Assembly: GCA_900758955.1 (NCBI GenBank)
Contig: CAAETL010000150.1
Coordinates: forward strand, 1 to 6,171
Length of the DNA: 6,171 bases
Source of the DNA: an uncultured Oscillospiraceae bacterium
GTDB taxonomy: Bacteria > Bacillota > Clostridia > Oscillospirales > Oscillospiraceae
Direction of reading: 5' to 3'
Both the position numbers and the translations under genes were made by a program. The notes under the pieces are model-generated. The model ran no database searches and was not told the origin of the DNA. It worked only from the letters and a program-made list of their open reading frames with translations. Positions 1 to 6,171 of this stretch are shown in pieces (the stretch's first letter is position 1; each line of letters starts with the position of its first letter).

Positions 1-261
1 GGAAAAGATGTGCCTCCAGAGGAGATTGTGGCGGCAGTGCGGGAAAAGAAGATCCGCCTGGTAGGCCTCTCCGCCCTCATGACCACCACGGCGCCTTTTA
101 TGGCGGAGACCATCCGTCAGCTGAAGCAGGCGTCCTTACCTTGTAAGGTGGTAGTAGGGGGCGCGGTGATTACCGCCGACTATGCCGGACAGATTGGCGC
201 CGACCGCTACGCCGCCGACGCCATGGATACCGTGCATTACGCCCAGGAGATCTTTTCCTGA
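1..261 (+). CDS. C-terminal end of a corrinoid (B12)-binding methyltransferase protein, 5' partial
   Basis: The reading frame is open from the first base of the window and ends at TGA 259-261, giving 86 residues; the true start lies upstream. The GTG at 10-12 is internal, because the GKDVPPE motif that begins before it is a conserved part of the domain. GKDVPPEEIV, then LVGLSALMTTT, then KVVVGGAVIT and finally IGADRYAADAMD follow the order of the second half of the Rossmann-like cobalamin-binding domain found in MetH and in MtaC-type corrinoid proteins. The Ser/Thr-rich GLSALMTTT loop and the VGGA loop line the corrin in that family. The DxHxxG motif with the cobalt-ligating histidine would lie upstream and is not seen. 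The protein ends right after this domain, so no AdoMet reactivation domain follows as in E. coli MetH; this fits the shorter clostridial homocysteine methyltransferases or a stand-alone corrinoid protein. The domain is secure; the exact enzyme is inferred. Confidence 0.85.
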   Translation, partial: GKDVPPEEIVAAVREKKIRLVGLSALMTTTAPFMAETIRQLKQASLPCKVVVGGAVITADYAGQIGADRYAADAMDTVHYAQEIFS

Positions 262-273
262 CCGATAAAATTT

Positions 274-310
274 AACGCCCCGAATGGCGGTTAGCCATCC
301 GGGGCGTTTT
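274..310. terminator. Bidirectional intrinsic terminator between convergent genes
   Basis: Arms 274-288 and 294-308 form a 15-bp stem around a 5-nt loop (GGTTA). Read on the + strand there is one A-C mismatch (283/299) and the stem runs into TTTT then CTGTTT, which suits termination of the B12-protein gene 12 nt after its stop. Read on the - strand the same pair becomes a U-G wobble, so the stem is fully paired, but its following tract is the weaker TTAAATTTTAT. It lies about 45 bp beyond the stop of the M56 gene, so it probably ends that operon too. Confidence 0.88.
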
Positions 311-354
311 CTGTTTATCAAGGCGGATGGTGCGGGTTGGGAGAGGCAACGTCC

Positions 355-2778
355 CTATAACCCGGTGACGAATCGGTCAATCAAAATGGCGCCGTCATTC
401 TCCCCGCCATTCTGCAATTGAAAGATTACATAGAAGCTGGTGTTCTGGGTCTCCTGCCGGGGATCATACAGCGCGGAAGTGGGCGCGGCCTTCATGGAGA
501 CGGTCACGAATAGGGCGTCTTCGTTCTCCGCCAGGGAGGCGCCTTCCGGCGAGTTCTTGTCAACGGGGCGCAAGCCGATGAGTTCGGCTGTCTCCATGCC
601 AAAGACATCACCGTCATGAAAATACGTCTCAAGGCAGGAGGGGGTACAGTACTCCCGCATGGGCTCATACTTTCCGTCGGCGAAGGAGGCGAAAAACTGA
701 TAGGCCTCCATAGGAGCTTGGGTCATTTCACTGGTATGGGCCAACTGATCCTCATATTGGGAAATGATGTTGCAGGTAAAGAAGATCTCGCCGGGGTTAC
801 AGTCGTTGAGCATGGTGTCAAATTGATACACGGGGGCCTCCCGGCCCTGCGCAGTAAAGACCAAGTAGGTGCAGCCGGGATAGGTGTCCAGCCACCAGCC
901 GTCCTGATCCATGTCCATGCCGCCGGCCAGGACAACCTTTTCCGGGGTGGTGGTATGGATACGGTAATCCACCCGATAGATCTCCAGAGAGAGGCTGTCT
1001 TGCAGGGAAATGGTCTGGACCCGGGCAAGCCCCTCTATCCGCCAGTTGTCGATCACGGGAAGTTCCCCTACCATTTGATCCACGCCGTCCACAAGCTGGG
1101 TGATTCCTGTATTGTAGAGTCGGTAGGCGTACTGGTCCTGAACAAATCCTTTCGTGGCAGTCAGCACCGAAGGGGGGACATCCAGCCCAGCGGTTACCAC
1201 GCCGTCGGGGTGAACAATGGACCCGATCCGGGTCGTATCGGCATACTGATGGGAGACAAAGTGATACCCGCCGTCCACTTTTTTCAGAGTGACCGCCTTG
1301 CAGCCGTCTGCCATAAAGGTATCCTCGTAATAGAGACGAACCAGGTCTCCCTGCTGTTCCCCGGCATAGAAGGAGACTTCGGACCGGTAGTTGGTATCGC
1401 CGTGGGGATTGTAATAGGCGTCATATTCCTCCAGATACGTGAAGGAGTCCAGTCCCACGCCATTGGTGTCCGCCAGGGTAAGGCCCATGTTTTCCGTCAG
1501 TGCGGCGTCCAGATCGGCCTTGCTGATTTTCCCGCAGGGGCAGGTGTCGGGAGACCAGCCGGTTTTCTCGCTGACCGCCTGAAGTTCCGCCTCAGAAATT
1601 CCTTCGGAGTTGGGCCGCGCATAAAACAACTCAAACAGGTCGATGTCCTGGGGCTTCTCGTACAGGGAACTTAAAAACTGATTGTGAAGATTAAAATACT
1701 CACCGTTAAAGAAATCATTTCCGTTGAAATAAGACAGCTCCTCCGCTGAGAGGGGGACGGCCTCCTCCTGAGGCTGGGAGCCGGTGAATGTGCAGCCGAC
1801 AGTCAGGGATAGAATCAGCGCCACAATGCACAGGGTGCTGACAAACATTTTGGGTTGATGGGTCAACATAACAATTCTCTCCTTCAATTTTGCCTTGCTG
1901 CCGGTCATGGTGGTGGCGCCGCAGAGCAGGTCGGCGGGCGTTCCCTTGGACAAGGCAAGGCTGAGTAGCGTAAGGCCATAGTCCCGGCGGTGTTCCTCCC
2001 CCAACCGGGACAGAGCGCCCTGGTCACAGGCCAGCTCACAATCAGTACGGGACAAGGCCGCCGCCCACCAAACCAGGGGATGGAACCAGTAGATGGCCAA
2101 ACAGAGGCACCGAACAAAGGACCAGAGATAGTCCAGGTGCCGGTAATGGGTTTCCTCATGGGCCAGAATGTAGGGAAGGGAGCTGGCGTTTTTAAGGCAG
2201 GAGGGCGTCAGGTAGATGGCGGGGCGGATGAGGCCGAACAGGCAGGGAGAGGGGAGCCGGTCGGTGAGATAGACCCGCCGTTTGGTCTGAGAAAGGTCCA
2301 GCCGAGTTCGGTTTCTACGGAGCCTTCCATACAGCCATACATTCTGCAGGAGGAACCAAAGACTAACGATAACAGTGCCGGTCAACCAAATTCTGCTGAG
2401 AATTTGTTGGGGAGAAACGGCATGGCTCACTGCCTCCGGCTGTGAGGTTTTCTCTCCGTGGCCGCCCGGTGGAGCGGCGGGCTGGCCAGCACCGCCGCCC
2501 TCCGGCAGAGGGGATTGGGGGGACGGGGCGGCGGCATTCTTTCCATCGTTTACGGGTGGGACTGCCATCGGGGAAGCATGCGCGGCAGTTGAGTTTCCGT
2601 GTGACGTGAGGTTTTGTACACTGAGGGGACTGCTGCCCAGGGAGATCGGGACCAGAAGCCGCACTGCCGCCAGAAACCACAGGGCGTATTGCAGGCCTAA
2701 ATTGATCCGTCCCCGCAGCAGGTACCGCAGGGCTATCAGTACAACAAGAAGCAAGGTGGCGGAGAGCAACTGCTCCAT
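355..2778 (-). CDS. BlaR1/MecR1-like M56 family membrane metallopeptidase with large extracellular sensor region
   Basis: 807 residues. Hydrophobic segments at about 4-22, 29-48, 131-149 and 312-330 match the four-helix plan of BlaR1-type sensors. The zinc protease region is intracellular by family topology: HEETH at 207-211 is the HExxH zinc motif, and E248 in DCELACD is the expected third ligand. A hydrophobic stretch at about 221-242 lies between them. Residues 56-125, between helices 2 and 3, are rich in Pro, Gly and Ala and look disordered. After helix 4 (ending VGCTFTG) come about 475 residues expected outside the cell. I see no SxxK active-site motif of a penicillin-binding domain there. 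Part of this region (about 395-510) resembles the uncharacterised C-terminal segments common in clostridial M56 proteins. The ATG at 2778 shares one base with the repressor stop codon, and a strong GGAGGAGGGG ribosome site (2784-2793) lies 5 nt upstream. Inferred role: sense an extracellular signal and trigger proteolysis of the co-encoded repressor. The ligand is unknown. Confidence 0.93.
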   Translation of the reverse strand: MEQLLSATLLLVVLIALRYLLRGRINLGLQYALWFLAAVRLLVPISLGSSPLSVQNLTSHGNSTAAHASPMAVPPVNDGKNAAAPSPQSPLPEGGGAGQPAAPPGGHGEKTSQPEAVSHAVSPQQILSRIWLTGTVIVSLWFLLQNVWLYGRLRRNRTRLDLSQTKRRVYLTDRLPSPCLFGLIRPAIYLTPSCLKNASSLPYILAHEETHYRHLDYLWSFVRCLCLAIYWFHPLVWWAAALSRTDCELACDQGALSRLGEEHRRDYGLTLLSLALSKGTPADLLCGATTMTGSKAKLKERIVMLTHQPKMFVSTLCIVALILSLTVGCTFTGSQPQEEAVPLSAEELSYFNGNDFFNGEYFNLHNQFLSSLYEKPQDIDLFELFYARPNSEGISEAELQAVSEKTGWSPDTCPCGKISKADLDAALTENMGLTLADTNGVGLDSFTYLEEYDAYYNPHGDTNYRSEVSFYAGEQQGDLVRLYYEDTFMADGCKAVTLKKVDGGYHFVSHQYADTTRIGSIVHPDGVVTAGLDVPPSVLTATKGFVQDQYAYRLYNTGITQLVDGVDQMVGELPVIDNWRIEGLARVQTISLQDSLSLEIYRVDYRIHTTTPEKVVLAGGMDMDQDGWWLDTYPGCTYLVFTAQGREAPVYQFDTMLNDCNPGEIFFTCNIISQYEDQLAHTSEMTQAPMEAYQFFASFADGKYEPMREYCTPSCLETYFHDGDVFGMETAELIGLRPVDKNSPEGASLAENEDALFVTVSMKAAPTSALYDPRQETQNTSFYVIFQLQNGGENDGAILIDRFVTGL

Positions 2779-3164
2779 TATGACCCCTCCTCCGCTTTTT
2801 CCAAAATGGTCCGCAGCTCGTCAATTTCCTCGTGAGTGAGACTTTCCTGATCCACCATAGCGTTCACCAACAGACCAAGACGGCCCTGGTAGACCCGACG
2901 AAGAAAATGCTTGGTTTCCTCCAGCGCCACCTCCGTCCGGTTTAAGGTGGGATAATACAGCCTGGCCCGGCTGCCCATCTCATATCGCAGGCAGCCTTTG
3001 CGCTCCAAGCGGGAGATCAGCGTCTTGGTCGTGCTGGGCGCCCAACCCATTTGCCCCTCCATAGCCCTCACCAATTGCGTGGCGGTTTGAGGGGCCTGGG
3101 TCCAAAGCGCCTCCAGGATCGCCCACTCGCTGTTACTAATGCTGATCGGTTGATTGTCTGCCAT
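2778..3164 (-). CDS. BlaI/MecI/CopY-family winged-helix transcriptional repressor
   Basis: 128 residues, the usual size for BlaI. Residues 8-75 form the winged helix: ISNSEWAILEALW is the family N-terminal helix, WAPSTTKTLISRLERKG (41-57) is the recognition-helix region, and the wing follows with ARLYYPTL. Residues 77-124 form the dimerisation helices. In staphylococcal BlaI the BlaR1-triggered cut is after N101; here N101 is also Asn (LLVNAMVD), followed by Ala instead of Phe, so the cleavage region may be conserved. The start ATG (3162-3164) has a GGGAGG ribosome site at 3173-3178; a second ATG 5 nt upstream is out of frame. The gene is first in a two-gene operon with the M56 sensor, and its promoter carries two BlaI-type operators, so autorepression is expected. 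No beta-lactamase or mecA-like gene is in the window, so the regulated trait is unknown. Confidence 0.94.
   Translation of the reverse strand: MADNQPISISNSEWAILEALWTQAPQTATQLVRAMEGQMGWAPSTTKTLISRLERKGCLRYEMGSRARLYYPTLNRTEVALEETKHFLRRVYQGRLGLLVNAMVDQESLTHEEIDELRTILEKAEEGS
2784..2793 (-). promoter_or_regulatory. Ribosome binding site and TAATG coupling junction for the M56 gene
   Basis: On the - strand GGAGGAGGGG lies within the last codons of the repressor gene, 5 nt before the TAATG that holds both the repressor stop (TAA, 2778-2780) and the M56 start (ATG, 2776-2778). A strong site plus a one-base overlap suggests coupled translation that keeps sensor and repressor in a fixed ratio. Confidence 0.85.
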
Positions 3165-3186
3165 ACCATGCGCCTCCCAACTTGAT

Positions 3187-3198
3187 TTACATCTGTAA
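3187..3198. promoter_or_regulatory. BlaI-type operator 1 (perfect palindrome at the predicted transcription start)
   Basis: TTACATCTGTAA is a perfect 5+5 inverted repeat with a 2-bp centre and holds the TACA-N2-TGTA core typical of BlaI/MecI operators. It lies just downstream of the -10 box of the repressor promoter and covers the predicted start point near 3196, where bound repressor would block initiation. Confidence 0.85.
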
Positions 3199-3202
3199 CC
3201 TC

Positions 3203-3231
3203 ATCATAACAGAATGGTTTACAACTGTCAA
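3203..3231 (-). promoter_or_regulatory. Promoter of the blaI-like/M56 operon
   Basis: On the - strand a consensus -35 TTGACA (3226-3231) and a 17-bp spacer precede a -10 TATGAT (3203-3208), matching 11 of 12 sigma-A consensus positions. Predicted start is near 3196, giving a leader of about 32 nt. Such a strong promoter makes sense if it is normally repressed through the two operators that overlap it. Confidence 0.87.
3218..3231. promoter_or_regulatory. BlaI-type operator 2 (overlaps the -35 box)
   Basis: TTTACAACTGTCAA matches operator 1 with its flanks (TTTACATCTGTAAC, 3186-3199) at 11 of 14 positions. Its core TACA-AC-TGTC departs from TACA-N2-TGTA at one base. That base is inside the -35 hexamer, where the promoter consensus TTGACA needs it. 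The two sites are offset by exactly 32 bp, about three helical turns, so two dimers would lie on the same DNA face. Confidence 0.75.
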
Positions 3232-3329
3232 CTGTTTTTGAAATGTGGAGAGATGCGGCTGGGACCGGATTAGATTTTGGGCCTGCGCCGTAAAAAGCGG
3301 GAAGCGAGCAGGGTTTTTTTCGGATTCCA

Positions 3330-3358
3330 TTGCAAAGAGATTGGATAGTTGGTATAAT
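3330..3358 (+). promoter_or_regulatory. Extended -10 promoter for smc
   Basis: TTGCAA (3330-3335), a 17-bp spacer and a perfect TATAAT (3353-3358) preceded by TGG, which gives the extended -10 motif TGn. Predicted start is near 3365, leaving a leader of about 22-31 nt. No TACA-N2-TGTA operator lies near it, so smc is probably not under the BlaI-like repressor. Confidence 0.8.
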
Positions 3359-3383
3359 AAAACATTATTAATTCCGGGGAAGC

Positions 3384-3390
3384 GGGGTGA
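3384..3390 (+). promoter_or_regulatory. smc: Ribosome binding site that bears on the smc start
   Basis: GGGGTGA can pair with the 16S anti-Shine-Dalgarno as GGAGGTGA does, with one G-U wobble. The GGGG part ends 8 nt before the CTG at 3396-3398, ideal spacing for that codon, while the GTG candidate at 3387-3389 lies inside this site. For the GTG start, the only upstream candidate is the weaker GGGGAAG at 3376-3382. Confidence 0.65.
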
Positions 3391-6171
3391 GGTCTCTGTA
3401 TCTAAAAGCATTGGAGATGCAAGGATTCAAATCCTTCCCCGATCGCACCGTTCTAACCTTTGAAAGCGGCGTTACCGCTGTGGTCGGTCCCAATGGCAGC
3501 GGGAAAAGCAACATTGCCGACGCGATCCGCTGGGTATTGGGGGAACAGTCCACCCGCGCCCTTCGAGGCGGGAAAATGGAGGATGTGATTTTCGGCGGAA
3601 GCGGCAGCCGGCGGCGACAGGGATTTGCGCAAGTGACCCTCGTCTTGGACAATGAAGAGGGCCGCTTCCAACGGGAAGAACCGGAAATCAGCGTAACCCG
3701 TCGGTATTACCGCTCCGGAGAGAGTGAATACGATATCAACCGTCGTCCTGTCCGCCTGCGGGACGTACATGACCTGTTCCGGGATACCGGCTTGGGCCAG
3801 GAGGGTTACTCCCTAATCAGTCAGGGTAAAATTGACGAGATTTTATCGGTGAAGGGGGAGAAGCGGCGGGAAATTTTTGAGGAAGCGGCGGGAATTTCCC
3901 GATTCCGACACCGGAAGGAGGAGGCGCAGCGCAAGCTTCAGCATACGGAGGAGAACCTAAGACGAATTCTGGACAAACTGGAGGAGCTGGAGCTTCAACT
4001 GTCGCCACTGCGGGAACAAGCTGAAAAAGCCCGGCAGTATTTGCTGTGGCGGGATGAGCTGCGCACGCTGGAGATCTCCCTCTGGGTGGACCGTTTGGAA
4101 CATCTTCGGGAGGCCTTGCAAGAGGATCGGCTATTATTTGGCGAGGCGGAGGAACGCCTCCACCTTGCCCAGCAGGAGGCCCAATCTCTGTATGAAAGTG
4201 CGGAGGCTCTGGGACGGAAGATGTCCCATTGGGAGAGCCGGGCCGAGGACCTGCGAAGCCGCGCCGCCCAAGCGGAGGAGGAGAAAAGCCGCATAGCCGC
4301 GCAAATTTCCGTTTTAGAGGTACAGCTGCAAAACAATGAAGAAAATGCCGCCCGTCTGTATCGGGATTTGCAAGAACAAAAGCAACGGGCGAAAGAGATG
4401 GAAGGGCGCGCAGCGGAAAAGAGAGTACAGTTGGATGGAGTGGTCCGTCAGGACGCGGCGTGCCGGAAAACCTTGGAGCAGCTCAAGCAACACATGGCCC
4501 GGGCGCGGGAAAACGGCGAAATCCTGGCGGCGGAGGATCGTTTGAGCGCCTGCCGGGAAAAGGAGAAGACTGCTGCGGAAACGGTTATGCAGCTTCAGCG
4601 GGAGGAGCGGGGGCTTGACGACCGCATCAAACTGCTTGCCGAGATGGAGCGCATGTACGAGGGATATTCCCGCGCGGTGAAAACCGTCATGCGGGAGGCG
4701 AAACAGGGAAGTCTTGCCGGCATCCACGGTCCGGTGGCCGATCTGCTTACGGTGTCGGCCGATTTCGCCGTGGCGGTGGAAACCGCCCTGGGAGGCGCGA
4801 TGGGTCATCTGGTGGTGGATGCGGAGGAGACGGGAAAGTCCGTTTTCAGCTATCTAAAACGCCGGGAGGGGGGCCGGGTCACCTGCTTGCCCTTAAGTAC
4901 GATCCGCCCCTCTTTTTTAAATGAAAGCAATGTAGAGGCTCAGCCAGGCGTTTTGGGAATCGCCAGTCAACTCATCACATGCCTGCCCGCGTATGAGAAG
5001 GTTTTTGCCAATCTTTTGGGCAGGGTGGTCATCGTCCAAGACTTAGACGCCGCCATTTCCCTGGCCCGCCGGTATCAGTACCGCTTCCGCATCGTCACAT
5101 TGGACGGCCAGGTATTGAACCCCGGCGGGTCCATGACCGGCGGGTCCGCCAGCCGCACGGGGGGGATTCTCTCCCGGGCGGGGGAGCTGGAAAACCTGCG
5201 GGCTCAGCGGACGATTCTCCGCCGCCAAAGCAAACGGGCGATGGAGATGGAAGAGGAAGCGCGGGCGGATACGGCGCAGGCAGTGAAGGCCTTGGCGCGT
5301 GTCCGGGAAGAAGAAGCCGCCCGTCGAACCGGTTGGGATCAGCAGCTGGGGGAAATTCAGGTCAGCCTTGCCGGATTAGAAGCGGAGAACACCCACATCC
5401 GCCAGTCCTTGGAGGATGCGGAACTACTGGCGGACCAGCTCCGCCGGGATGTTGTCCGACAAGAGGAGGAATTCGCCGTTTTCCAGAGGGAAAAGGAGCG
5501 GCTGCGCCAAGAGATCGCCATGGAGAAGACAAGCTTGCTGCAGAGGGAAGCGGAAAAGCGCCAAATGCAGAACGAGCTGGCTAAACTTGGTGAGGAAAAA
5601 CTGCACTTGGAACAGTCCCGCAATCAGGCCGACCGGGCGGCACGGGAACAAAACGAGAGTCTCCTGCGTCTGCAAAGGGACGCGGCTGTCCTGGAACAAA
5701 AGACAATGGCTGCGTCACTGGAGGAGGAACAGATTTTGACCAAACTGTGGGAGACCTATGAGGTGCCCCACGAGAAAGCCTTAACCATCCGCGTTCCTCT
5801 GGAGAGTGAAAGCGACGCAAGAAAAACCGTGCAGCGGCTGCGGGGCAGTCTGCAAAGCTTGGGCAGCGTCAATGTGGGGGCCGTGGAGGAGTTCGAGCGG
5901 GTCAACCAGCGGTTTGCGTTCTTGCACGGGCAGAAGACCGATGTGGAACGGGCCATGGCGGGCATGGAGGAGATCATTGAGGAGATAACCGCCCAAATGC
6001 GGGAAATATTTCAAAGGGAGTTTACTGCCATCAACCGGGCCTTTGGCGAGACGTTTTCTCAGTTGTTTCCCGGCGGCAGCGGCTCTCTGGAATTGGAGAG
6101 TCAAGAGGATGTACTGGACTGCGAAATTGAAATTCGAGTCAAGCTCCCCGGTAAAAGCCTGCGTGTTTTAA
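3387..6171 (+). CDS. smc: Chromosome segregation/condensation ATPase SMC, 3' partial
   Basis: The frame stays open from GTG 3387 to the window edge (928 full codons) with no frameshift. SMC is the coiled-coil ATPase of bacterial condensin and works with ScpA and ScpB. Seen: N-terminal head with GFKSF, Walker A GPNGSGKS (34-41), the STRALRGGKMEDVIFGGS segment (55-72) with the family arginine, and the Q-loop ISQGKIDEIL with Q146. The first arm runs from about 165 to 440; the hinge from about 445 (GIHGPVADLL) to 598, with LDGQVLNPGGSMTGGS near its end; the return arm from about 599 to 820. The C-terminal head begins at LGSVNVGAVEEFERV (825-839) and is cut after PGKSLRVL, just before the LSGGE signature, Walker B and D-loop, leaving roughly 100 residues outside. 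The start is uncertain: CTG 3396 fits the family better (MYLK), and ATG 3417 would cut conserved residues. The usual Firmicutes neighbour rnc is absent upstream; a divergent regulatory operon is there instead. Confidence 0.97.
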   Translation, partial: MRSLYLKALEMQGFKSFPDRTVLTFESGVTAVVGPNGSGKSNIADAIRWVLGEQSTRALRGGKMEDVIFGGSGSRRRQGFAQVTLVLDNEEGRFQREEPEISVTRRYYRSGESEYDINRRPVRLRDVHDLFRDTGLGQEGYSLISQGKIDEILSVKGEKRREIFEEAAGISRFRHRKEEAQRKLQHTEENLRRILDKLEELELQLSPLREQAEKARQYLLWRDELRTLEISLWVDRLEHLREALQEDRLLFGEAEERLHLAQQEAQSLYESAEALGRKMSHWESRAEDLRSRAAQAEEEKSRIAAQISVLEVQLQNNEENAARLYRDLQEQKQRAKEMEGRAAEKRVQLDGVVRQDAACRKTLEQLKQHMARARENGEILAAEDRLSACREKEKTAAETVMQLQREERGLDDRIKLLAEMERMYEGYSRAVKTVMREAKQGSLAGIHGPVADLLTVSADFAVAVETALGGAMGHLVVDAEETGKSVFSYLKRREGGRVTCLPLSTIRPSFLNESNVEAQPGVLGIASQLITCLPAYEKVFANLLGRVVIVQDLDAAISLARRYQYRFRIVTLDGQVLNPGGSMTGGSASRTGGILSRAGELENLRAQRTILRRQSKRAMEMEEEARADTAQAVKALARVREEEAARRTGWDQQLGEIQVSLAGLEAENTHIRQSLEDAELLADQLRRDVVRQEEEFAVFQREKERLRQEIAMEKTSLLQREAEKRQMQNELAKLGEEKLHLEQSRNQADRAAREQNESLLRLQRDAAVLEQKTMAASLEEEQILTKLWETYEVPHEKALTIRVPLESESDARKTVQRLRGSLQSLGSVNVGAVEEFERVNQRFAFLHGQKTDVERAMAGMEEIIEEITAQMREIFQREFTAINRAFGETFSQLFPGGSGSLELESQEDVLDCEIEIRVKLPGKSLRVL

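Noticed and set aside
616..1674. A 352-codon open frame on the + strand opposite the M56 gene
   Set aside because: It lies wholly antisense to a clearly real gene, has no ribosome site, and its product is a Gly/Val/His-rich string with no recognisable domain. It is a shadow of codon bias in GC-rich DNA.
2375..2839. Overlapping + and - strand open frames of about 150 codons across the repressor/sensor junction
   Set aside because: They overlap the well-supported repressor and M56 genes in other frames and encode low-complexity, Pro/Arg-rich products typical of out-of-frame reading of GC-rich DNA.
3282..3320. CCTGC/GCAGG inverted repeat followed by seven T residues, like a terminator on the + strand
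   Set aside because: The pairing is only five firm base pairs with a large, poorly paired loop, and no + strand gene ends before it. It lies between divergent promoters, so there is no evident transcript to stop. A short antisense or small RNA ending here cannot be excluded but is not supported.
3417..3419. ATG as start of smc
   Set aside because: It would remove the conserved YLKALE segment that forms the first strand of the SMC head, and no ribosome site is suitably placed before it.
4314..4808. A 164-codon open frame on the - strand inside smc
   Set aside because: smc is continuous and in frame across the region with conserved arm and hinge sequence; the antisense product has no recognisable domain and no ribosome site.
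6165..6171. Apparent TAA stop at the very end of the window that could mark the end of smc
   Set aside because: The TAA at 6169-6171 is in the +1 frame relative to smc. The smc frame reads GTT TTA A.. and continues past the edge, as expected just before the ABC signature motif.

Overview
This window looks like a piece of a GC-rich Firmicutes chromosome, most likely a gut-type clostridium of the Oscillospiraceae/Ruminococcaceae group. That placement is an inference from the style of the SMC protein, the BlaI-M56 pair and the corrinoid-protein tail; no rRNA or marker gene confirms it. I see no tRNA, rRNA, CRISPR array, insertion sequence or prophage gene.

Layout from left to right. Bases 1-261 (+) are the 3' end of a gene for a vitamin B12 (corrinoid)-binding protein, probably the C-terminus of a MetH-like homocysteine methyltransferase. 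A strong hairpin at 274-308 follows and probably stops transcription from both sides. Bases 355-3164 (-) hold a two-gene regulatory operon: a BlaI/CopY-family winged-helix repressor (2778-3164) and a BlaR1-like M56 membrane metalloprotease with a large extracellular part (355-2778). The two genes share one base (TAATG), so translation is probably coupled. Bases 3165-3386 are a divergent intergenic region carrying a near-consensus promoter for the repressor operon, two BlaI-type operators 32 bp apart, and a separate extended -10 promoter for the gene on the right. Bases 3387-6171 (+) are the first ~928 codons of smc, the chromosome condensin subunit, cut by the window edge just before the ABC signature motif.

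How the parts may work together. The repressor should sit on its own promoter. The M56 protein should sense something outside the cell and inactivate the repressor by proteolysis, as in the BlaR1-BlaI and MecR1-MecI systems. The sensor has no visible penicillin-binding domain, so the signal is unknown and need not be a beta-lactam. No separate effector gene lies in the operon, so targets may be elsewhere, or the system may control only itself. smc appears independent of this circuit.

The points most worth a second look are an SMC whose two coiled-coil arms both seem shorter than in Bacillus by a similar amount, a likely CTG start codon for smc, the paired operator architecture, and the orphan M56 sensor domain.
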